Shown here one piece after another: positions 1-6,828 of a stretch of DNA of 64,000 nucleotides. The notes beneath the pieces are model-generated. The model saw only the letters and a program-made list of their open reading frames with translations, ran no database searches and was not told where the DNA came from. The position numbers were made by a program, and so were the translations under genes. This stretch comes from Marinomonas maritima (GTDB lineage Bacteria; Pseudomonadota; Gammaproteobacteria; Pseudomonadales; Marinomonadaceae), in the NCBI RefSeq assembly GCF_024435075.2, contig NZ_JAMZEG020000001.1, forward strand, positions 1,054,001 through 1,118,000. The letters run 5' to 3'. The stretch's first letter is position 1. Every line of letters begins with the position of its first letter.

Positions 1-485
1 GGGTTATTCGTCCGGCCATGTTGGATGATGCCCCTGTTATATTGGATATTTTTCAGCAATGCGACCGGTTTGCCAGCACAGGCTATCGACAAGATAATAT
101 TAACTTAATTGATGTAATGGACTGGCTAGAAAGCGTCACAGACAAACATCCCCTGCTGGTGCTTGAAGAGCAGGGCATCGTTATCGCTTGGTGCTCTGTC
201 GAAGCCTTTTATGGTTTACCTGCCTTTGATACCGCCTGTGAAATTAGCTTCTACGTCTTACCAAATTGGCAGGGTCAAGGCATCGGAACTCAGCTATTTC
301 GTCATCTAGAAACAAACCGCACCGCACTTGGTTTTACCCACCTTATTGCCTATGTCTATTCCAGCAACCTCAACAGCCAAGGCTTCTTCAAACGCCAAGG
401 ATTTGATGAATGGGGTTTATTACCAAACATCGCCCAGAATGAAAACATCACAGAAGATGTATACCTTCTTGGAAGACAGTTTTAG
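1..485 (+). CDS. GNAT N-acetyltransferase, phosphinothricin acetyltransferase-like (5' partial)
   Basis: Probable acetyl-CoA-dependent N-acetyltransferase of the Pat/YncA-like branch of GNAT. The reading frame is open to the left edge, and codons before the ATG at 18 read V-I-R-P-A, the usual start of this family (IRPA..DA). The gene therefore begins just outside the window and the ATG at 18 is internal. The acetyl-CoA pyrophosphate loop is visible as QGQGIGTQL, followed by the C-terminal strand-helix pattern ending in FFKRQGF. About 160 residues are present, near the usual 165-180. The substrate is not evident; relatives acetylate methionine sulfone or sulfoximine-type amines. A repeat-rich accessory zone starts immediately downstream. 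Confidence 0.8.
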   Translation, partial: VIRPAMLDDAPVILDIFQQCDRFASTGYRQDNINLIDVMDWLESVTDKHPLLVLEEQGIVIAWCSVEAFYGLPAFDTACEISFYVLPNWQGQGIGTQLFRHLETNRTALGFTHLIAYVYSSNLNSQGFFKRQGFDEWGLLPNIAQNENITEDVYLLGRQF

Positions 486-516
486 TTCTTCAAGTATATT
501 TGTTCCCTCTCAATGA

Positions 517-750
517 CTTTGTATTCCCGACCTTTATTCCGCTCTGCTGAGCGGGTAACTTTTATCCAGATCCATAAAAGTAACCAAAAGGTCTCTTTAA
601 GGTCTTTAATGCCTGATTTTCTTCATAAGAGCATGATTGCTTCCTACGCTCCTTTTATCGTAAGGCATGGATTGTTTATTTGGTGAGAGATGACTCGTCA
701 AACAATGACTCTGAAACGCCATAAAGTCGCGCAACGTTGTTGCGTCGAAG
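517..750 (+). repeat. Dispersed ~240-bp structured repeat, copy A
   Basis: First of four related copies in 0.5-3.5 kb. It starts at the CTTTGTATTCCCGACC block and ends after a CGCAAC-GTT-GTTGCG hairpin followed by TCGAA. Internal landmarks shared by all copies are CCGCTCTGCTGAGCGG, a stem with ACTTTT facing AAAAGT, and the block GACTCTGAAACNCCATAAAGTCGCG. It has no open frame of note. Confidence 0.8.
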
Positions 751-771
751 CCGCTTCTTTAGTTTATATGG

Positions 772-1016
772 TTCCATTCAAACGCTTTGTATCCCCGACC
801 TTTCTTCCGCTCTGCTGAGCGGGTTACTTTTTGCTAGCGCCCAAAAAGTAACCAAAAATTCGCTTTAAGATCTTTAATGCCTCATTTCTTTCATCGAAGA
901 ATAACTTTTCCTACGCTCTAGAGCAGTAAGGCATAGATTGTTCTTTTAGTAAGATTTAAACCTTCAAACAATGACTCTGAAACTCCATAAAGTCGCGCAA
1001 CTTCGTTGCGTCGAAC
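772..1016 (+). repeat. Dispersed ~240-bp structured repeat, copy B
   Basis: Direct repeat of copy A, extended on the left by TTCCATTCAAACG, which copies C and D also carry. The internal hairpin GTTACTTTTTG/CAAAAAGTAAC is longer than in copy A. The terminal hairpin is CGCAAC-TTC-GTTGCG. A short pentamer run (ACTGC, about four units) follows at the right end. Confidence 0.8.
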
Positions 1017-1348
1017 TGCACTGCACTGCACTGAAAATTAAAACGCAATTAATGTGTAGATATACAGTCTATTTTTGAAATGAACGCATTTTTGCGCGTT
1101 TAGCCATTTTAAATAAACCAGTTGTGCGTGTTTTGTACTGGTAGAAAGTAATAAAGTCTTTCAGTATCAATGAATAAGATTATCGACCGCCGAAATAACG
1201 CGCTGTGGATAAATGAAATAACACGCATGCTCGTTTTTTTTGTTTTAATTTTTATGAATATCTTTATTAAATGTATATTATTCAGATGATTGTGAAGGTG
1301 TTGAAAGGGATTTAATATTGTCTAAATACGCATGCGCATTAACAAAAT
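1017..1348. other. AT-rich gene-free stretch left of the integron cassette
   Basis: No credible coding frame was seen. It contains a single consensus DnaA-box sequence (TGTGGATAA at 1204-1212, minus sense) and long T/A runs. No attI or attC could be recognised left of the core site at 1349, so the cassette's left neighbour is unexplained. Confidence 0.5.
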
Positions 1349-1355
1349 GTTAGGT
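1349..1355 (+). other. Integron core recombination site (cassette left boundary)
   Basis: GTTAGGT fits the integron core consensus GTTRRRY and is the exact complement of the ACCTAAC that opens the attC-like site at 1842. This is what is expected of the two ends of one inserted cassette. A Shine-Dalgarno sequence follows within 4 bases, as is typical of cassette genes. Confidence 0.7.
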
Positions 1356-1370
1356 TTTAAGGAGAGTTCG

Positions 1371-1847
1371 GTGTCGGATAAAATGATCGAAGATATTAAA
1401 TCAGGGAAATATGATCGTAAACAACTGGAAAACTTATATTCCAATGCTGAAAGATTAAACCGCACGGATTTAATTCCTATCATTAAAGAATCACTGAAAG
1501 AGCTAGATTCTAGATCGTATTCCAAGCGATTTGTTAAACCAATTAGAGATAAAGTTAAAGAAATAGCTATGGAGATTGCTGAGTCTGAAAATTGGGCCAA
1601 TTGGGAGAATAATAAAGTTGGTAATGGAGTTAAGCCAGGTGGAGAAATGTTAAACGGTGAGTTATTAGCTGAATTTTACTTTTCTTATAAACATGATTCA
1701 TGGAAAAAATCCTCATATTTAGCTGTATTTCAACGAGAAGAGAATAGCGCTGTGGGATATACAGTCCAAGCACATGATCAAGAACTAGTTACAGTCTATT
1801 CATCCGAAGACGCTATAAAGCTATTTCACAGTGCAATTAAAACCTAA
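1371..1847 (+). CDS. Integron cassette-borne hypothetical protein, 158 aa
   Basis: Not recognised. The start is set at GTG 1371 because AAGGAGAG lies at 1359-1366 right after the cassette core site. An upstream in-frame ATG at 1332 would lie outside the cassette and has no ribosome-binding site. The protein begins MSDKMIEDIKSG. Its N-terminal 60 residues are charged and probably helical, and the C-terminal half is probably mixed alpha/beta (AEFYFSYKHDSW, YLAVFQREE). There is no signal peptide or membrane span. It is more AT-rich than the housekeeping genes nearby. The stop codon overlaps the first bases of the attC-like site, a typical compact cassette arrangement. Function unknown. Confidence 0.7.
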   Translation: MSDKMIEDIKSGKYDRKQLENLYSNAERLNRTDLIPIIKESLKELDSRSYSKRFVKPIRDKVKEIAMEIAESENWANWENNKVGNGVKPGGEMLNGELLAEFYFSYKHDSWKKSSYLAVFQREENSAVGYTVQAHDQELVTVYSSEDAIKLFHSAIKT

Positions 1848-1937
1848 CAAGAAATGAAACAGGGACTAAAAACAGCGGGCTGTTCGCTTCGCTCCATTTT
1901 AGCCCACTATTTTTAGCCTGTTAATTGGGCGTTAAGA
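1842..1937 (+). other. attC-like recombination site (cassette 3' end)
   Basis: Opens with ACCTAAC (RYYYAAC) and closes with GGGCGTTAAGA, where the bases after the conserved G belong to whatever lies to the right. The inner part is an imperfect inverted repeat: ACAGGGACTAAAAACAGCGGGCT faces AGCCCACTATTTTTAGCCTGT with unpaired extra bases, as expected of folded attC bottom strands. The length of about 96 bp is in the attC range. No integrase gene was seen in the window. Confidence 0.75.
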
Positions 1938-1973
1938 AACATAGTAGAGCATTTGAAGTTCCGAAGAAGTTCA

Positions 1974-2221
1974 GTTCGACGCAACAGCGTTGCGCGATTT
2001 TATGGCGTTTCAGAGTCAGTTAAAAATACCCTTCCTAGCAACACCAAAAAACAATCTATGCCTTACGATATAACGAGCGTCGGTAAAGCTATTCTTCGAT
2101 GACAAAAGTCAGGCATTAAAGATCTTAAAGAGACCTTTTGGTTACTTTTATGGATCTGGATAAAAGTTACACGCTCAGCAGAGCGGAATAAAGGTTGGGA
2201 ATACAAAGCGTTTGAATGGAA
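1974..2221 (-). repeat. Dispersed ~240-bp structured repeat, copy C (inverted)
   Basis: Reverse-complement copy of the A/B repeat, starting GTTCGACGCAAC and ending CGTTTGAATGGAA. The terminal hairpin reads CGCAAC-GCT-GTTGCG on the minus strand. Together with copy B it brackets the integron cassette in inverted orientation. Its right end is the first part of the 114-bp tandem unit. Confidence 0.8.
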
Positions 2222-2525
2222 CCCAAAGAAGAGATTAACCCCATCCTAGCCTTCCCCTTGAAGAAAGGGGAAGGGACTAAATCCACGCCCAGCAGAGCGG
2301 AATAAAGGTTGGGAATACAAAGCGTTTGAATGGAACCCAAAGAAGAGATTAACCCCATCCTAGCCTTCCCCTTGAAGAAAGGGGAAGGGACTAAATCCAC
2401 GCCCAGCAGAGCGGAATAAAGGTTGGGAATACAAAGCGTTTGAATGGAACCCAAAGAAGAGATTAACCCCATCCTAGCCTTCCCCTTGAAGAAAGGGGAA
2501 GGGACAAAGCCCACGCTCAGCAGAG
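2178..2525. repeat. Tandem repeat, three 114-bp units plus a partial
   Basis: The block beginning GCAGAGCGGAATAAAGG recurs at 2178, 2292, 2406 and 2520, an exact 114-base period. Each unit holds the edge of the dispersed repeat, then CCAAAGAAGAGATTAACCCC, then a hairpin CTTCCCCTT-GAAG-AAAGGGGAAG. The units are almost identical, which indicates recent expansion. As 114 is divisible by 3, an artificial 38-aa repeated frame is open on the minus strand. Confidence 0.9.
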
Positions 2526-2664
2526 CGGAATAAAGTTTAGAAATACAAAGGGTTTGAATGGAACTAAAAAAGAAAAATCACATCCTTTGGTCTTTTTAAT
2601 AAAGGTTCCTAGCAGGCAATTTACTTTCACTGGTCTGGTCAGTATATTTCTAGTTCAATGTAGC

Positions 2665-2671
2665 GTTAGGT
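2665..2671 (+). other. Second GTTAGGT integron core-like site
   Basis: Identical heptamer to the core site at 1349. It is preceded by GC (GCGTTAGGT, as in many attC right ends) and followed 36 bases later by the start of the GFA gene. No palindromic attC arm is convincing on its left and no attC was found after the GFA gene, so this boundary is less certain than the first. Confidence 0.45.
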
Positions 2672-2707
2672 AAATAAAATTAAGTACAAATTATCCAAGG
2701 GGGTTCA

Positions 2708-3115
2708 ATGTATAAGGGAAGTTGTCAGTGTGGTTCAGTCCAATTTTCATTGCATGGAAGCGTCACCGATATTATTCATTGTCACTGCTCTTTGTGTCGA
2801 AAAGCGAGTGGTAGTGCGTATGTAACGAATGGTTTTATAAATGCACAGGATTTAGACCTTGTTGATCATGAGAAGTCGCTGACTTTTTATGAAAGTAGTG
2901 AAGGTAAGAGGAAGTATTTTTGCAAAAAATGCGGCGTTCCAATCTATAGTTCGAATGCTCAATCACCAGATAGATATCGATTGCGTTTAGGTTCACTGGA
3001 TTCGGATATTTTAGAACGTCCAATGTCTCATAATTTTGTAACTTCAAAAGCAAACTGGGAAAATTTGGATGCAGAACTACCTCGTTACGATGAGCATGAA
3101 CCGGGGCGAAAGTAG
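2708..3115 (+). CDS. GFA family (glutathione-dependent formaldehyde-activating enzyme-like) protein
   Basis: Small zinc-binding protein of the GFA/CENP-V fold, 135 aa, normal for the family. Visible zinc ligands are the CQCG near residue 7, CHCSLC near residue 26, and the pair CKKCG followed by a YSSN segment near residue 77. The start ATG has AAGGGGG five bases upstream. GFA genes are often carried on integron cassettes, and a GTTAGGT core-like site lies just upstream, so this is probably a second cassette. The natural substrate of most GFA paralogs is unknown, and formaldehyde activation should not be assumed. Confidence 0.8.
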   Translation: MYKGSCQCGSVQFSLHGSVTDIIHCHCSLCRKASGSAYVTNGFINAQDLDLVDHEKSLTFYESSEGKRKYFCKKCGVPIYSSNAQSPDRYRLRLGSLDSDILERPMSHNFVTSKANWENLDAELPRYDEHEPGRK

Positions 3116-3191
3116 GCATTTAGAAGGAATGCAAGGGTTTAGTGATTAGTAAGCGACACTCTCTTCTATGCTTGAAATTCTGAAGAAACTC

Positions 3192-3450
3192 GTTCGACGC
3201 AACGAAGTTGCGCGACCTTATGGAATTTCAGAGTCAGTGTTTGATGGTCTATCTCCCACCAAATGAACAATCTATGCCTTACGATATAAGAGGCGTAGGT
3301 GGCAATCATGTTTCTATGAAGAACCAATGCGTTGCTCTTAAAAGCGAATTTTTGGTTACTTTTTGAGTGCTAGAAAAAAAATTACACGCTCAGCTTTTCC
3401 AGAATTAAAGAGCGGAATAAAGGTTGGGAGTATAAAGCGTTTGAATGGAA
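3192..3450 (-). repeat. Dispersed ~240-bp structured repeat, copy D (inverted, diverged)
   Basis: Fourth copy, inverted relative to A and B. It keeps the CGCAAC-TTC-GTTGCG hairpin and the CGTTTGAATGGAA end. The inner GTTACTTTTT stem is broken (the partner side reads AAAAAAAATTAC), and about 15 extra bases interrupt the TGAGCGG block. It is the most decayed copy. Confidence 0.75.
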
Positions 3451-3476
3451 GCTTATTTTGGTAATCACAAGAGATT

Positions 3477-3500
3477 GATTCCCGCCTTCGCGGGAATGAC
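3477..3500. repeat. Dispersed hairpin repeat (ATTCCCGC/GCGGGAAT)
   Basis: Perfect 8-bp stem with a CTTC loop. Sequences of this type, ending in GGGAATGAC, recur as dispersed intergenic repeats in many proteobacteria. It sits between the end of dgt and repeat copy D and could also act as a minus-sense transcription stop, although no T tract follows. Confidence 0.6.
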
Positions 3501-3529
3501 TCGTCCTGAGGGTCAGGGATTATCCCTTG

Positions 3530-4876
3530 TTACATGGGCTCAAATACCGAGCCTAAGCTCGGAACAAACAGTTTATTGTACATGCGGCTGGCGTAGTCGT
3601 CTGTCATGGAGGCCATGTAGTCACAGATGATACGTAACCCATTTTCGCCGTTGTCTTGACTTTTGCGCCATTCAGTGGCGATTTCCCTTGGTAATAATCG
3701 ATTAGGGTCGGCGGTGTAGGCTTCGAACATTTCTAACAACATTTGCTGGCCTTTGTAGACGAGCATTTGCACTTCTGGGCGTTGAATGATGTGCTGCATT
3801 TCGAACTGTTTTAACAAGTTTAATGCTTGTCGTTGGCCTTCTGGCAGTCCGACTTGAAAGCGCAGCAGAGGATGTTCGAATCTTGTATTTTCAACCACTT
3901 GGCATGAGGTGATGAACCAGCTGACTAAGCTGCCAATGGCTTCTTTGCGTAGGTGGCTTTGTCGGCTAAAAAGTTGTGTGCGAATGCTGTTGAGGTTTTC
4001 AGCTAAGTAGGGTGAAGCCAGTGCGGCGAGTTTGGGTTCTAAATGTTCTAGCCACATGTCTTTTGTGACCATGCCCAAGACGATGGCATCTTCTAAATCG
4101 TGTACGCCGTAAGCAATATCGTCGGCTAGGTCCATGATGCTGGTGTCAAAGCTAGCGTGTGTGGCTTTCGCATGGCTATCTGCATGTTTGCGTTGTACTG
4201 TTTGTAGCAAGGTTCTATCTGCTTGGCTGAAAGGGTCAAGTATCCAATCTAAAAGGTCTTGTTCTTCTTGATACACGCATTTTGGTGGTGACCAATTGGA
4301 GGCTTTGAATTGGCGAAAACTGGCCGGCTTCTCTGGGTATTTTCCCACCACATTAGCGTGTAAAACCGGATATTTTAAAAGCCCTAATAAAGTGCGGCGC
4401 GTGACGTCCATGCCGTAAGTTGGGGAGTAAGATCCACGCTTGCCGAGGATCCGTAAGGATTGCGCGTTGCCTTCAAAGCCGCCGTTAGATTGCATCATGT
4501 AATTTAAGGCGACTTCACCACCGTGGCCAAAAGGTGGATGTCCTATGTCGTGGCTTAGGCAGATGGTTTCAATTAAGGCGTCGTCGGCCAGCCATGTTTG
4601 GAAGCTGGCCTCTTGTGGTGAGCTGTGTTTGAGTTGATGCACGATGCCGTTGCCAATTTGAGCGACTTCTAAAGAATGGGTTAAGCGCGTGCGGCTATAG
4701 TCATTTTGTCGAATCGCGAGAATTTGAGTTTTGGACTGTAAACGACGAAAAGCGGCGCTGTGAATGATGCGAGCACGGTCGCGCTGGTAAGGCGTGCGGT
4801 AGTCGTTTTCTCGGGATTCTTGATGACCAGATTGTCTTTCGTGCCAAGCTAACATTTCATCTTGTGCGTTTGTCAT
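3530..4876 (-). CDS. dgt: Deoxyguanosinetriphosphate triphosphohydrolase-like protein
   Basis: HD-superfamily dNTP triphosphohydrolase, 448 aa, matching the dGTPase type 2 family. It hydrolyses dNTPs to deoxynucleoside plus triphosphate in the cytosol. The metal site is visible as LTHSLEV (His67), SHDIGHPPFGHGGE (His109-Asp110) and the late ADDIAYGVHD segment near residue 246. The N-terminal RTPYQRDRARI motif is typical. It stands alone, with a short intergenic gap to the divergent LysR-type stub. dNTPases of this superfamily can also restrict phage by nucleotide depletion, but nothing here indicates more than housekeeping. Confidence 0.9.
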   Translation of the reverse strand: MTNAQDEMLAWHERQSGHQESRENDYRTPYQRDRARIIHSAAFRRLQSKTQILAIRQNDYSRTRLTHSLEVAQIGNGIVHQLKHSSPQEASFQTWLADDALIETICLSHDIGHPPFGHGGEVALNYMMQSNGGFEGNAQSLRILGKRGSYSPTYGMDVTRRTLLGLLKYPVLHANVVGKYPEKPASFRQFKASNWSPPKCVYQEEQDLLDWILDPFSQADRTLLQTVQRKHADSHAKATHASFDTSIMDLADDIAYGVHDLEDAIVLGMVTKDMWLEHLEPKLAALASPYLAENLNSIRTQLFSRQSHLRKEAIGSLVSWFITSCQVVENTRFEHPLLRFQVGLPEGQRQALNLLKQFEMQHIIQRPEVQMLVYKGQQMLLEMFEAYTADPNRLLPREIATEWRKSQDNGENGLRIICDYMASMTDDYASRMYNKLFVPSLGSVFEPM

Positions 4877-4987
4877 GTTTGTAATCCACCAATGTCAATA
4901 ATTACCAATCTTTCATGAAAACACGATATAGGTCAATGTTCGTAAAAAAAGCCTTGGGCATAATGTAATCTATTATAAGGAATCTTT

Positions 4988-5293
4988 ATGTTTAATACTC
5001 AGCATCTCACGACATTTAAAGCCTTGGTTGAAAAAGGAAGTTTTACTCAAACGGCAAAGCTGTTGGGGCTAACGCAGCCTGCGGTGAGTCAACACATTCA
5101 AAAGCTAGAACGAGGGTTAGGAGAGCCATTGCTGATTCGTCATGGTCGTACGACGGAGGTGACGGAAGCGGGGAAGGTGTTGCTTCAACATATAAAAGAA
5201 CTGGAAGTATGTTATGAGGAGTTCACGGCGTCATGGCAAATGTATGCGAAGTCTACGGCTAGTCCTGATGTAGAAGAAAATAAAAATGGCTGA
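4988..5293 (+). CDS. LysR-type HTH-only protein, 101 aa
   Basis: Contains a complete N-terminal winged helix-turn-helix of the LysR family (residues 4-62, with the TQPAVSQHIQKLE recognition helix) and the start of the linker helix, but no effector-binding domain. Family members are about 300 aa. Its Shine-Dalgarno is AAGGA at 4977-4981. The stop codon falls inside a strong terminator hairpin, so the short form is transcriptionally complete, and no effector-domain remnant follows before cysH. It may be a natural truncated DNA-binding protein or an old deletion product. The target is unknown; convergent cysH is not evidence of regulation. Confidence 0.75.
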   Translation: MFNTQHLTTFKALVEKGSFTQTAKLLGLTQPAVSQHIQKLERGLGEPLLIRHGRTTEVTEAGKVLLQHIKELEVCYEEFTASWQMYAKSTASPDVEENKNG

Positions 5294-5313
5294 TGAGTAT
5301 CAGCCATTTTTTG
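5282..5313. terminator. Rho-independent terminator between the LysR stub and cysH
   Basis: Stem AAAAATGGCTGAT/ATCAGCCATTTTT with a GAGT loop. A and T tracts on both sides let it work in both directions. It overlaps the stop codon of the LysR stub. Confidence 0.85.
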
Positions 5314-5334
5314 TTAGTAAATGCGTATTTATTG

Positions 5335-6063
5335 TTAAGTGGTTGGTATTAAATTGCCAATGTGCAAACCACACTCTTTGTTTTCAGACTCTTCCCACCA
5401 CCAACGACCTTCGCGTTCATGTTGATTTGGTAAGATAGCTCGAGTGCAAGGTTCACAACCTATACTGGTAAACCCTTTTAGGTGCAATTCATTGTAAGGT
5501 ACATCGAACATTTTAATGTAGTTCCAAACGTCCTCCGAAGACCAGTTTGCCAAAGGGTTGAACTTGAATAGGTCTTTTTCATCAGTACTGAACGCGCTGT
5601 CTTTCTCGGCAAAAGCCAATACATTACGCGTGCCGGGACTTTGGTCTTTTCGTTGGCCTGTAATCCATGCATCAAGTGTCGCCAGTTTACGCTTGAGTGG
5701 CTGTACTTTTCGAATACCACAGCATTCTTTATGACCATCTTCAAAAAAGCTAAATAAGCCTTTTTCGTGGGTGAAGCTTTCAAGTGCTTCACGATCAGGT
5801 GAAAGAATGTCGATTTTTATCTTGTAGTGTGTCCGGATTTGTTCGATAAACCGGTAGGTTTCAGCGTGCAAACGGCCAGTATCAAGAGAGAATACGCGTA
5901 CGTTTTTGTTCGCTTTTACGGCCATGTCGATCAGTACGACGTCTTCTGCGCCACTGAAGGAAATAGCAAGGTTGTCGAACTCTTTCATCGCGTTGTGGAT
6001 GATTTTCTGTGCTTCGTCTTCTTTGTTATTGGCAATAAAAGACGCTAAATCAAATGCAGACAT
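5335..6063 (-). CDS. cysH: Adenylyl-sulfate (APS/PAPS) reductase
   Basis: Reduces activated sulfate to sulfite in assimilatory sulfur metabolism. Four cysteines, in KECCGIRK and CEPCTRA, would bind a [4Fe-4S] cluster. In this family the cluster marks the APS-using type rather than the enterobacterial PAPS-only type. The catalytic C-terminal KECGLH motif is intact, and the PP-loop SFSGAED is near residue 37. ATG 6063 is preferred because AGGGTG lies about 9 bases upstream; a GTG at 6075 would give four more residues but overlaps that site. It faces the LysR stub and is separated from other sulfur genes. Confidence 0.9.
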   Translation of the reverse strand: MSAFDLASFIANNKEDEAQKIIHNAMKEFDNLAISFSGAEDVVLIDMAVKANKNVRVFSLDTGRLHAETYRFIEQIRTHYKIKIDILSPDREALESFTHEKGLFSFFEDGHKECCGIRKVQPLKRKLATLDAWITGQRKDQSPGTRNVLAFAEKDSAFSTDEKDLFKFNPLANWSSEDVWNYIKMFDVPYNELHLKGFTSIGCEPCTRAILPNQHEREGRWWWEESENKECGLHIGNLIPTT

Positions 6064-6169
6064 AGGATTGTGCACCCTGTTCTAAGTTACGTTGGTTGTA
6101 CCATATCAAGTTGCGGTCACGAAAGAAAAGACGAAAGAACACTAACCTTATAATGCTTAAAGCGGGTGC

Positions 6170-6820
6170 TTAGCGGATATGTCTTGCTAGGGTTTGATAA
6201 AGTCCAAATAAAATGCCCGCGGTCACACCCCAAATGCGAATTTCCTGATATTCAATTTCGAAGTAGCCACGCGAGACGGTGTCGAGTTTTTTCGTTTTAA
6301 AACGATAGTTATCAGGAGTGAGTAAATGGCGTAATGGCACCCAATGGACAGATTTCACCTCGTCTTCACAAAGACTTAATTCACTTTTTCGCGTCATTTC
6401 AGCCACGATAGGCTTGATGCAAAAACCAGACAGGGTGCAATACTCGCCCAGCTCACCGAGTAAATCGAAACAGTCAGGTGCTAGGCCAACTTCTTCTAAG
6501 GTTTCACGCAATGCGGTGTATTGGATGCTTGCGTCTTCTGGGTCATGCTTGCCCCCAGGAAAAGCGATTTGACCTGGGTGATTGCGCATGTGCAGTGCGC
6601 GTTGAGTTAGGAGTACGAAAAGCTCTCCACTCTCAGGCTCTCGCCAAATAGGAATTAAGACGGCAGCAGAGCGATACTTTAGGTCATAACCACTGGGAAA
6701 CATTTCTTCATCTGGGTTATGAATTTGTTGTGCGTAGGGTTCTCTGTCTAATGCTGCGCGGATATCGTCCAAGCTCAAATCAATTGGAGGAGCATTTAAA
6801 AACTGCTCTATGTCAGACAT
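6170..6820 (-). CDS. NUDIX hydrolase, CoA pyrophosphatase type
   Basis: 216 aa, similar in layout to E. coli NudL, which cleaves coenzyme A and related pyrophosphates. The UPF0035 signature is visible as LLTQRALHMRNHPGQIAFPGG, run directly into the Nudix helix ALRETLEEVGL. Its start lies 8 bases after the pabB stop on the same strand, so the two genes are very probably co-transcribed. Its cellular role is inferred from the family; the substrate was not determined from sequence. Confidence 0.88.
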   Translation of the reverse strand: MSDIEQFLNAPPIDLSLDDIRAALDREPYAQQIHNPDEEMFPSGYDLKYRSAAVLIPIWREPESGELFVLLTQRALHMRNHPGQIAFPGGKHDPEDASIQYTALRETLEEVGLAPDCFDLLGELGEYCTLSGFCIKPIVAEMTRKSELSLCEDEVKSVHWVPLRHLLTPDNYRFKTKKLDTVSRGYFEIEYQEIRIWGVTAGILFGLYQTLARHIR

Positions 6821-6828
6821 GATACGGC

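Noticed and set aside
1332..1370. Longer N-terminus of the cassette gene starting at ATG 1332
   Set aside because: It lies outside the cassette core site and has no Shine-Dalgarno, whereas GTG 1371 has one.
2167..2514. Open frame of 115 aa on the minus strand made of a repeated 38-aa unit
   Set aside because: It arises because the tandem repeat period, 114, is a multiple of three. No ribosome site, composition or family supports a protein.
3445..3630. 61-aa frame spanning repeat copy D and dgt
   Set aside because: It runs through a repeat and into a gene on the other strand; no ribosome site.
3530..4876. dgt as an anti-phage dNTPase system
   Set aside because: It has the ordinary length and motifs of housekeeping dGTPases and no defence neighbours.
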